NCBI GenBank assembly: GCA_032718475.1
Contig: JAUCBJ010005978.1
Location: forward strand, 1 to 64,000
Length of the DNA stretch: 64,000 nt
Direction: 5' to 3'
Source: Nemertoderma westbladi
Lineage: Eukaryota; Xenacoelomorpha; Nemertodermatida; Nemertodermatidae
Positions 55,511-64,000 of the stretch are shown here, in pieces. A program made the position numbers and the translations under genes. Each line of letters starts with the position of its first letter. Positions within the stretch are counted from its first letter, which is position 1. Below the pieces are notes generated by a model, which was not told the DNA's origin, did not search any database, and was given only the letters and a program-made list of their open reading frames with translations.

Positions 55511-55720
55511 AGTACCGGTTAGGACAGTTGGGCCTACAGACCTACAGCAGTACCGGTTCAGGCAGTTAGGCCTACGGACCTACAGCAGTACCAGTTCAGG
55601 CAGTTAGGCCTACGGACCTACAGCAGTACCGGTTCTGGTAGTTGGGCCTACAGACCTACAGCAGTACCGGTTCAGGCAGTTGGGCCTACGGACCTACAGC
55701 AGTACCGGTTCAGGTTTACC
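55511..55720. repeat. 38-bp tandem repeat in the Bel-I leader (about 5 units)
   Basis: Unit gttgggcctacagacctaca plus gcagtaccggttcaggca, with accggt in nearly every unit. The array lies about 60 bp from the 5' LTR. Confidence 0.9.
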
Positions 55721-55776
55721 GGTCGACCGGTACTTTCAACTTTATTGCTTACTGCAATAAAGAAAATAACTGTTAT

Positions 55777-56977
55777 TGTACGCGCTTTTGAAGACCTTTA
55801 GCAGTTTAACCTGCCAAAATTTATATGTCTTTTGGTTTATAAATAGACTTTAACATATGACAAGTATTTAATACCAATAAACACAACATTAGCCGAAGCC
55901 AGCCTAGTGCGCGTCCATTCACCCGCTGGATATACCCTGGAGACTGGATTCGGAGGGCTTAGATTTTATTGCAGTGTAAGCTTACTGTATTATTCGATTG
56001 ATCGTTAATAAATAATTTCTGACGAATATTATTCACTTTCGGGAAATATTAACAGTTCCTTTAGGACGTGGCGCTCTATCTAGGTAAACAGAGATATGAC
56101 TTATACTAAACACAACGGTAAGAAGGTAAGGCTTATGATTCACGTATGAGGCGCATTCTTTAGGAAATGCTTAGTTATCAGCCACAATCATGCACACTAC
56201 CGGTACCGCACAATACTGCACACTAATCTGCCGACCGTCAATGAATTTTATCATACATAAAGAGAACAGCAATTGACTCATGTAGTGCCTATCAAATAGC
56301 ATTAAATTCACTACAAACCACGATAATATAAGTCGCAATCGCTATATGTAACCTGTCTCTCTAACCTGTAGTGTATCAAGAAAATTGGGAAATTTGGGTT
56401 ATTTATCGATGTTCTCCAAGTAATAATATTCAACCAACTGATACAAATAATGACAACAGTAAAAAGCATTAAGACGGTAGGTTAAGATATGATATGATTG
56501 GTACTGTAAGACTGTACCGCTGTGTTGATGGGTTGCACTGGGTTGGGTTGATAACAGTTATACGTTCTATAATCTAAGCCTACTAATGTTTCTTCTAAAG
56601 TCTGAAACAAATTGACTCCAGAGCCGGTGTTCTTGGCCTAGAAAGAAACAACAAAACTATAACTCTAAGACTGAACACGCCTAGTACGATCTGTAGAATA
56701 TCTCCACATCTGAAGTAAAAATTGCTCTGATTGGCTGTTAAGCTGAACAAAGAACCATGTGTCCAACGGCCGTTTCCATGCCAGCAACCAGCTGTTAGAT
56801 GTCGTAATCTGAATCATCAAGGCTACACTGTGCTAGAGGATTTGACGCATTGCGGGTTTTGTATCTTGCCATGTCCTCCAAAGCACACATATAGAAAAAC
56901 AACTTTTATGTCCGTTAAAACACCCACATGGTACTTTGCGGGCAAGGGGACTGATTATATCCGCAAAAGCTTTTACA
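55777..56977 (-). repeat. Bel-I 5' LTR
   Basis: 1201 bp. Pairs with 18607-19807 (about five differences). It is followed on the plus strand by the target duplication tccat and the gypsy integrase. Confidence 0.95.
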
Positions 56978-57350
56978 TCCATCACTTCTAAGACGGTTGG
57001 GAATACCCCAATCAGCAAATAAAGTTCGTAGAGTATCGATCACATTCTTGCTAGTTGGGTATCTTCCGAATGAAGCGACAAATGGCCATCCGGAATATCT
57101 GTCAACATAAACTAAAAAGTGTTTTGCTGCATACTCAAACATGTCGGTACTAGCTGATTCGAATGGCCTTGCTGTTGTTTCAGATGAATCAGGTTTCATT
57201 GGTTCCTGAGTCTGACTTGGACGCATGGTTTGACATATCTCACAGTCTTCTATGACTTGTTTTATGTCATTTCCCATTCCAGGCCAGCAAAACAAAGTTC
57301 GAGCACGAGACTTTGTTCTTGTTATTCCCTGGTGAGATAGGTGAATATGT
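56978..57350 (-). pseudogene. Gypsy integrase, N-terminal half
   Basis: Zinc-binding region (LHLSHQGITRTKSR, then CEICQ), catalytic ASTDMFEY (first Asp) and LRSDG (second Asp) right at the Bel-I junction. A frame shift near 57350, with an apparent repeated tattcac, separates it from the upstream frame. The C-terminal half is at 18008-18606. Confidence 0.88.
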
Positions 57351-59222
57351 GAATAATAGATAGGTCAATATATTACGTTGTTGACTGGCTGGTACCACAA
57401 TCCTTGTAGCATCAACCATGATCAGACCATCATCTACAGATAAGCGATTCCAGTCCTTTTTATAACACCGACCTGGGTGGTTGATGGAAAGTTTCACAAC
57501 ATCAACTTTGTCCTTCACTGCATTGTATATGATCTGATAATCATCATCATCTTTTGCAGCTGCTCTAATAATTCCAAGTGAATTATCTTTATCTATGCCA
57601 ATATCATTTGATTGAAGATGTTGACAAATAATCTCTTGAATGGATATTTTATCAACAACTTTGTCAATTGGATCGGGATCTGATATTGGCGAACGACTAA
57701 GAGCATCAGCAATATTATGAGTTTTTCCTTTCACCCACTCTAGTTTAACACATAACCCGATAATTTTTCAAGTAATCTTTGAAGACGTGGATTTTGTATA
57801 GCATCAAGATTAGTACCATTGCATATACCAATAAGCAGTCTATGATCAGTGTGGACGACAAATGCTGTACCAATAAGGTATAGTTTGCAACAATATATTG
57901 CCCACTGAATAGCAAGGAGTTCTATTTCACATACAGCATATCTTGTCTCGGCATCTGATAAGTAGCGTGATCCACAACGCACTAACCGTTTACTTCCATC
58001 ATTGTGTTCTTGTAACAGGGCATAACCAATTCCGGTTCTGGAAGCATCAGTTAATAAGAACGTTGCCAATTTCGGATCATAATGTGCTAGAACTGGTGTA
58101 GTTGTTAATGACAATTTAGTTGCTTCAAAGGCTTCAGTGTGTTCATCCAACCACTGATAGGCATTCTTCGGAGATAAAAGTCCACGTAATGGTGCTGACT
58201 TCTGGGCAACTCCAGGGGAAAATTGTGAGAGTTGGTTGACTAACCCAAAGAAACTTCTTAGGTCAGTGATTGTGCTAGGAGTAGGGAAGTCACGGATTGC
58301 AGCAATTTTTTCTGGATCTGGTTTAGTACCTTTGCTACTAATAATAAAACCAGCAAAACGAACTTCCTGAGCAATTATGAATTTTTTTTTTGATAAGGTA
58401 ATTTGATGCTTTTGACATCTATCCATAATTTCTCTTATAGTGACTTTAACATTATCAAATGTATCACCATAGACAAGTATATCATCCACAATTTTCAGTT
58501 TTGATGCAATGCCATCTAGAGCTGCATCACCTCGTGCACAATATTCATCTCCAGAACTTGACAAACCCATTGGAGCTCGGGCATATCTCTTCCGGCCCCA
58601 TGGAGTTAAGAAAGTTGTGAATGGTTTACTATCATTGTCCAAAGGAATCTGCCAGTAACCTTGTGTGGCGTCTAGAGTAGCAAACCATTTCGATGTAGCT
58701 GGGACAGAAGAGGCAATATCTTGTGGTGTTGGGAAAGGGTGGACTGGTCGCTGGACAAGTTCATTGAGAGCTTTATAGTCAACCACCAGTCTTATCTCAC
58801 CTGGTTGATGTGGTTTACCAACAACTAGAAAAGGAGATACCCAATCAGATGGACCATCTTTGACATCCTCTATAATCCCCATAGCTTCCATTTTGTCCAA
58901 TTCAGACTTTGCTTTTTCTCTGTAAGCAAAAGGAATATTCCTTGCAACATTGCAGTGCATTGGCTTTGTTCCTGGAAGCAGTGGTTTCAAATATATTTTC
59001 ATTGGTGGACCTTTCATAGACTTTAATTGAATTTCACTGTTGAAGACATCAGAATATTCTTCCAAAATGATATGTTTAAATTCTTCAACTTCATCCACTG
59101 TTGTATTTGTGCTGGCCACAAATTTAACTGACTTTTCAACTGGTTCTTCCTGGTTAGATTCTACTTTATTAACGGCAACACCATACTTCGCCGCATCTTC
59201 TAGTGAATACGGAAAGGTAGAT
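57351..59222 (-). pseudogene. Gypsy RT, RNase H and linker, with frameshifts
   Basis: RT motifs: PSDWVSPFLVVGKP, RLVVDYKALNELV, FATLDATQGYWQIPL, APMGLSSSGDEY, LKIVDDILVYG (active site IVDD), then RNase H LTDASRTGIGYALLQ and the VHTDHR block. A frameshift near 57745 separates this from the KGKTHNIADALSRSP tether. The open frame runs upstream of 59119 to the small LINE insertion at 59231. Typical Ty3/gypsy order. Confidence 0.9.
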
Positions 59223-59230
59223 GGAATAAT

Positions 59231-59626
59231 TATTATTATTATTATTATTCTTTATTCCAGAAAATTAATTCCATAAAATATACATTAATATTAAAATACA
59301 TACGACCGGTAATAATTAGCACAACGATATTGTTATTATTATATACTTAATTTGCACTGTAATAGACTAGGAAAAATTTGTGAATCAGTTCTAGAATGAC
59401 GGATATACACAAGAATATTATTGTTTGACATATCAATCCTTCTAAATAAGCTAATGATTGAAAATCTACGTATATGATGAAATCCATTAATACCCAGACT
59501 AACTAGCATATTACTCGCACTATAGCTATTATCGTATTTAAAACCAAATAAACGACGCACTGTGGTATTATATGCCACTCTAAGTCGATCAAGAGTTGAT
59601 TTAGAAAAATATGTGTCAGCCCATAA
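59231..59626 (-). mobile_element. Small 5'-truncated LINE with an (AAT)n tail inside gypsy
   Basis: 396 bp flanked by ggaataat (59223-59230, 59627-59634). The minus-strand reading gives a LINE C-terminus (RVAYNTTVRRLFGFKY and SMNNILVYI-like end), an aataaa signal and an AAT tail. On either side the gypsy frame resumes in register. It differs from RTE and LINE-B; clade uncertain. Confidence 0.8.
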
Positions 59627-61260
59627 GGAATAATGCCTAGATCAATAAGATTGTGCCATGCTAGTAGAATATTATCAACATCTGGGGTTACATATGCCAT
59701 GACATTTGCCTGATGGTGCAACCATTCAATGTTGAGGTAAACAGAACCCTCACAAACCATAGAGGAACCATTTGCAGCGATAATTTAAACCTTATTATTG
59801 GTGTTAATTTGAAAGTCAAAATTTTCAAGCATTCTAGAACTGACAATGGCTTCAGATGCACCTGTATCTGGTAATATATCATTTTCAAAAGGTATACCAT
59901 GACCATTGGCTGGTGAAATTCGAACTCTTGCTAGTGGTGTCGATTTACCACTATGAGTTGCTGATACTTTGATTGCAATAAATCTACTATATACCTGTAT
60001 AGTATTTGATTTAGCTGTATATTGCCCATTTGCAGATTTTCCAACCTTTTTGACTGCGACACACCTTGATTTATAATGACCTTTTTTGTTACAATTATTA
60101 CAGGTTATATCTTTAGCAGGGCAATTGTCTTTTCTATGTGGATTTCCACCACACCAAAAACAGTTACCATCTTTGGCTGTGCGGTGTTGCTGTCGCCAGC
60201 GGTCTTGAGATTTACTACGATTTTTATTCATTGACCCACCATGCTGTGTATTAATTTTCCCTTGCTTGTAGGTTGACGTCTTATTAATAGAACATGATTC
60301 AGAACCACGAAGGACAGCTTGGTTGGATTTATTGGCCTCCCACTTTAAACATTTTACCCAAATATCATCTAAAGTAGGACTATCCAACTCCATAAGTTTA
60401 TTTTGTAACTCCTCATCAATCATGGATACAACAATCATAGTTGCGAGTTGATCCTCATAAGATAAACCGTCGAGTTCTGCTTCTGCCCCAATTGCTTTAA
60501 GTCGGACCAGGTAATCGCTAAGTCGTTCCCCTTTAGCTTGGCGACATTTTTGGAAGTTTACTCTCCGTGTCAGTACAGAATATTTCTGCTCAAAGTGTTT
60601 AGTAAGTCGATCCAAACAGTCATTGATAGGGACTGAATCATCTGCCCCAAGGATTTGTGTCAGTTCGTGTTTCATTTTCTCTGAGAGACATTTCTCCAAG
60701 TGGCCCCGGTATGCATCTAACGGGAGGTGATTCATGTTATTAGCTGTGGAATATCGAATAAACGCTTTTTTCCAGCTTTTGAATCCAATAAATGTTGTAT
60801 CGGTTTCGAGGCATATCTCAGGTTTCAGAGAAGAATCTATCTTTGGATGTCTATCACTGCGTTCAGGTGTTGTAGTTCTCGCAGCCTGTAGATTTACATG
60901 AACTGGAGTTTTTGTGTTAAATTGTATTCTACAGCGTCTAATGTGACGGCGTAGATGTCCCAATTCATCTTCCAAACCTAAATATTCTATATATCTAGGT
61001 TCTTGTTCGGAAGTATCTTCATCGAGTCCCTCAATCCGGTGACTTTCATTGACTGAATTCAGGAATTTCTCTATGGATCCTTTGGCCAACGTAAACTCAT
61101 CCTCCGTTTCCGCCAAGTCAATTTCATAATCTGGATCATCAGTGTCTTTGTCAACTAAACAACTAACGTAGGTTTCCAGTTTATCAATAGCCCTTTTGGC
61201 TTGTAAGGCGTACTGGCCACGGCTTCGCCGGGCTGTCGTAATATCGCCCTTCATTGACAT
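59627..61260 (-). pseudogene. Gypsy gag and protease, with a nonsense codon
   Basis: Met at 61260. A capsid-like domain (KMKHELTQILGADDS, DRLTKHFEQKYSV), two zinc knuckles CFWCGGNPHRKDNC and CNNCNKKGHYKSRC, then protease with DILPDTGASEAIV. A TAA at 59785-59787 interrupts the frame within the protease domain. The same frame continues to LLAWHNLIDLGIIP, where the small LINE sits. Gag and protease appear to share one frame, as in many gypsy elements. Confidence 0.88.
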
Positions 61261-61331
61261 TTTGTGGCGTTTACTGGTAGAGATCAGACATCCATCATTA
61301 ATGAATATTAGGTAGGCTTATAACATAGGTA

Positions 61332-61346
61332 CATAACGCAGCGCCA
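61332..61346 (-). promoter_or_regulatory. Gypsy primer-binding site
   Basis: tggcgctgcgttatg on the minus strand directly after the 5' LTR, starting TGG as expected for pairing with a tRNA CCA end. I cannot assign the tRNA. Confidence 0.6.
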
Positions 61347-61558
61347 TGTGATATCTGGCTCCCGATCAGATCACAAAATATAATAACATATTAAAATACT
61401 TAATATTAATTATTATTCGATAGTTTATAGTTTAAAATATCATAGTAAGTTCCCTATTAGCCTAGGGCCCAACTTGTACTACACCGGTATAATAATACAG
61501 TAGTACGCTATTTGAAATTCCCGCCAATACGGTAATAATGTAATTTATGTATATCACA
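61347..61558 (-). repeat. Gypsy 5' LTR
   Basis: 212 bp. Pairs with 17695-17906; followed on the plus strand by the target duplication gttat. Confidence 0.95.
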
Positions 61559-61563
61559 GTTAT

Positions 61564-61659
61564 TTAACAACATATCGTATATTTTTGCTAGAGTATCCAT
61601 ATTGGATATTCCTCTATAGGTATCACAACTTGTACGGACTCCACCCCTTTTAAATAGAA
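61564..61659 (-). pseudogene. LINE-B, RT upstream piece
   Basis: The minus-strand reading LFKRGGV...CDTYRGISNMDTLAKIYDMLLNN is RT motif 2, the part expected just before the piece at 17244-17694. Gypsy split the two, and RTE copy 3 cuts it off on the other side. Confidence 0.8.
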
Positions 61660-64000
61660 CTACTACTACTAGGATCGGCATGCTGCATTGCAGCTGCATT
61701 TTTTAAGAATGCTGTGCCGGCTTATCGACAAAATTGCACCGCCACAACTCCCTATCACCCATGACATTTGCTAGATCATCCGCATCTTCAAGGCCAGTGT
61801 CCTTTAAGATGCGTCTCAAAAAAGTCATGGGCTGTCCACCATGCTTATTCACTCCATGAGGCTGCCAAAGTACAAGATTATGCACTGGCTGGTCCTCACG
61901 GCGAAAGCAATGTCCTGCAAAGCGGAGGCGATTTTGTTCTAGTGTCAAGCTTGGGGGAACCAATGAGACACCTCCAATGTTATATAGTGTCTGGTTGGAG
62001 ATGTGTGCATTGTACTTGACACAATGGACCTGGCGTAGCATTCTTGTGAATGTGCCATCCAGAGATTTGGTGTCCTCAGCAGTTACAGCCCAGCATGGAC
62101 TCTCATATAGGAGTACTGGAACTAATGCTGCTCTAAATAATCGGACCTTAAGTTTCCGATTAATTCTCGGTGACTTCCAAATCCTGGAAAGCCTATTCAA
62201 GGCTGCCCATGCCTTTCCCTTACGTATTCGAAGGTCCTCACCTGACTTCCGGATCCATGATCCCAGGTAACAGAAGTCATCCACATGCTCAAGCATACCA
62301 TCTTTTGAGCTTATGCTCATCCAATCAGAGACTTGCTGAGGACTTTCAAAGTTAACTGTCAAAATTTTGGTCTTTCTGGAGTTAATAAAAAGACCAACAC
62401 TAGAAGCAGCATGTTCTAATGAGCTGAGGAACCGTTGGGCTCCCTCTAGTGATTCTGAGAGTACTACTAAGTCATCAGCAAAGTCTAGATCAGTTAGGTA
62501 CTTGGCAGAATTTCCTCGACTTCTGGAGCCAGTAGGTGGAGTTATCATCACCCCATCATCATTATGATGATCTAAGTCAACAACAATTATGAACAAGAAT
62601 GGTGCAAGTGTGTCTCCCTGGAGGACGCCCCATAACACTTCAAGTGGTTCTGTGTCACCGTCAACAGTAGACACAAATGTTGTTGAACCATCGTATACTG
62701 ATCTGATTGCTGAAATAATTTCATCAGGAATCCCATATAATGAAAGTATGCTGAACATACGTGAGCGAGAGACTTAATCAAAGGCCTTGAAGAAGTCAAC
62801 AAAGATAATAGCCAGATGCCTGTCTTTCTTTTATGATAACTCTTCAATTATCCTTCTAAGTGCCAAAATGGGCTCCATGGTCCCACGACCTTTACGGAAC
62901 CCATTCTGATTTCCAAGGAGCAGTCTCTCAATGGGATCCCTGATGCGATTTAATAGACTTCTATTGTATAGCTTTGCAGCAATCGAGATCAATGAGATTC
63001 CCCGAAAAGAACCATAGAGTGTTAGGTTGCCCTTCTTGGGAACTGGCACCAACTTATTTGTTTTCATTTCTTGTGGGACTCTTGTTGTTCGGTACATGTC
63101 TGCTATGATGGGATAGATGAGCTTTAAACACTCAGGTATTTTAAAGACCTCAGGGGGAACACCATCTACTCCACTGGCACGATTGGTCTTAATGCTCTTT
63201 GCAGCAGCCTTCACTTCTGCAAAGGAGATATCACCAATGAGAATATCTGGGAGTACAGACTCAGACACTTTTACTTCTATAAAGTTATCAGGCAATACCC
63301 TGTCATTATTGAGGAGCTTTTCAAAGTGGGCCTTCCAACCATTGAGGCGATCGGCTGGTGATTCAGCCTTAACCTTGGTGGTTGGTTGGCTTTTTCGACC
63401 AGCAAGCAAGTTGATCGATCTCCATGCCTGGGATGATTGCCTGCTGTCGTCAGCATCATTGATGGCATCAACCTGTTGGTTTATTAGCTCCTGTAAATTA
63501 ACAGAGTACTGCCTGTTCAGGGACCTAGATGCAGCCTTAACTGCATTCTTGGCCGCTGTAGTGTGTTTGAGTCGGGACTCTTTCTGCGCCTTGTAGAGGT
63601 GATTTCGGCACTTCTGAATTTTGTTGTCAGTACAGGGGGCCTGTTTCCTGTTTCGAGGGTATACAGGAACTGTTTCTGCAGCTGCTAACTTAACTGCCTC
63701 AGTGGAGGCAGTATAGCCCTCATAGTGATCTGCCGCCTCAGAGGCAAGAACCTCATACCTGTTGCTCAGCTGTAGTGTGAAGCTGGATCTCACACTTGGA
63801 TGTTGCAACAGAGAGGACCAGTCATGCCGCGGCAAGGCAGATTTCGTTGTTCTGCTAGCACGCAGACTAAGTCCTACCTTGGCTACAATAAGGCAGTGAT
63901 CACTGGAGAAGGGTCGTAGTGTAAATGCATTACGGTCTTGTATAGAGCTCCTGTATTTCCTACGAAACAGGATATGGTCTATCTGGGACTTGTGACCACT
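61660..64000 (-). mobile_element. RTE-like LINE, copy 3, longest copy, runs off the window
   Basis: The 3' end is the shared gatcggcatgc sequence with four CTA units (minus strand TAG repeat) at 61660-61671. It extends beyond 64000 and includes the end of the endonuclease domain, unlike copies 1 and 2. It lies against LINE-B at 61659; the other target duplication is outside the window. Confidence 0.88.
61703..64000 (-). pseudogene. RTE-like endonuclease-RT with two stops and a small deletion
   Basis: The frame is open from the window edge. It has the end of an APE-type endonuclease (SQIDHILFRRKY...FSSDHCLIVAKV, about 63850-63995, with the SDH motif) and then the RT N-terminal region. TAA codons at 62831-62833 and 62774-62776 interrupt it before the palm. 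Six residues present in the other copies are missing after IIVVD (near 62570). The active site FADDLVVL is intact. It ends at the shared stop at 61703. Confidence 0.85.

Larger units (their letters stand above)
53474..55776 (-). other. Bel-I leader with repeats
   Basis: 2.3 kb of untranslated leader, AT-rich near gag. It carries many taccggta palindromes (for example 53582, 53636, 53693 and 53808), two copies of acacttatantatatataag (about 53592 and 53711), a tandem duplication of about 288 bp (about 54755-55042 and 55043-55330) and a 38-bp repeat (55511-55720). No tRNA-type primer-binding site directly follows the 5' LTR. The 55211-55408 frame lies in the repeat and is not credible. Confidence 0.7.
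18607..56977 (-). mobile_element. Bel-I: giant Bel/Pao LTR retrotransposon
   Basis: Bounded by 1201-bp LTRs with TG...CA ends and a 5-bp duplication tccat (18602-18606, 56978-56982) within the gypsy integrase. Without nested Bel-II it is about 18.6 kb, far above the 5-7 kb usual for Bel/Pao. Order on the minus strand: 5' LTR, 2.3-kb leader, gag ORF1, gag-pol ORF2, 1.6-kb spacer, ORF3, polypurine tract, 3' LTR. It is broken by Bel-II inside RT and by one in-frame TGA each in ORF2 and ORF3. LTRs differ at about five positions. Confidence 0.93.
17695..61558 (-). mobile_element. Ty3/gypsy LTR retrotransposon hosting Bel-I and Bel-II
   Basis: Bounded by two 212-bp LTRs (TGTGATAT...ATATCACA) and a 5-bp target duplication gttat (17690-17694, 61559-61563). 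On its own it is about 5.5 kb. A primer-binding-like tggcgctgcgttatg directly follows the 5' LTR (61332-61346, minus), and a purine tract ggagggagagt abuts the 3' LTR (17907-17917). Gag, protease, RT, RNase H and integrase are all identifiable but carry a nonsense codon, at least two frameshifts, a small LINE insertion and the Bel-I insertion, so it is dead. It sits inside LINE-B. Confidence 0.95.

Overview
The window is animal (invertebrate) nuclear DNA and consists almost entirely of selfish DNA. The organism type is inferred from AT-rich DNA, Bel/Pao, Ty3/gypsy and RTE-like elements, LINE families of the kind abundant in molluscs and other aquatic invertebrates, long satellites and no recognisable host gene. 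I cannot name the species.

Layout. 1-2490: a 30-bp tandem repeat that continues past the left edge. 2686-6585: a 49-bp satellite split by a 5'-truncated RTE-like LINE (3361-5426). 6586-9430: AT-rich DNA with no gene and two exon-like duplicated segments. 9431-12990: a LINE scrap, 29-bp and 17-bp tandem repeats, and relics of a third giant Bel element. 12998-17694: LINE relics, including a host LINE (here LINE-B) cut by a second RTE copy and by a composite insertion. 17695-61558: one Russian-doll structure. 61564-64000: the rest of LINE-B, and a third RTE copy running off the right edge.

The doll has four levels. LINE-B (minus) was hit by a Ty3/gypsy element (17695-61558; 212-bp LTRs; target duplication gttat). 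The gypsy integrase was hit by a giant Bel/Pao element, Bel-I (18607-56977, minus; 1201-bp LTRs; target duplication tccat; about 18.6 kb on its own). Bel-I reverse transcriptase was in turn hit by a second giant Bel/Pao element, Bel-II (28651-48400, plus; about 1.92-kb LTRs; target duplication atcac; 19.75 kb). By eye the LTR pairs differ at about 1/212, 5/1201 and 4/1923 positions, which agrees with the nesting order and means all three are young.

The most interesting content is in Bel-I and Bel-II. Both are three to four times the usual Bel/Pao size and share one plan: long LTR, long leader, coiled-coil gag ORF1, gag-pol ORF2 (zinc knuckle, protease, RT, RNase H, integrase), a spacer, then a large third ORF of about 1240-1350 codons. 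I read ORF3 as a putative DEDD-type 3'-5' exonuclease (DNE, KIGSxVxxDL, a DT motif, and YxxxE where YxxxD is usual), followed by three zinc knuckles and a basic tail. An exonuclease with zinc fingers in an unusually large reverse-transcribing element suggests, by analogy with the nidovirus exonuclease, a role in fidelity or end processing. This is inference from motifs only.

Bel-II has intact gag, pol and ORF3 apart from a 1.18-kb interruption between ORF1 and ORF2. It also carries a tRNA-like Pol III unit in each LTR, three tandem hairpins just before gag, a structured pol-ORF3 spacer, and a dispersed motif of about 17 nt that recurs in coding and non-coding parts in different reading frames.
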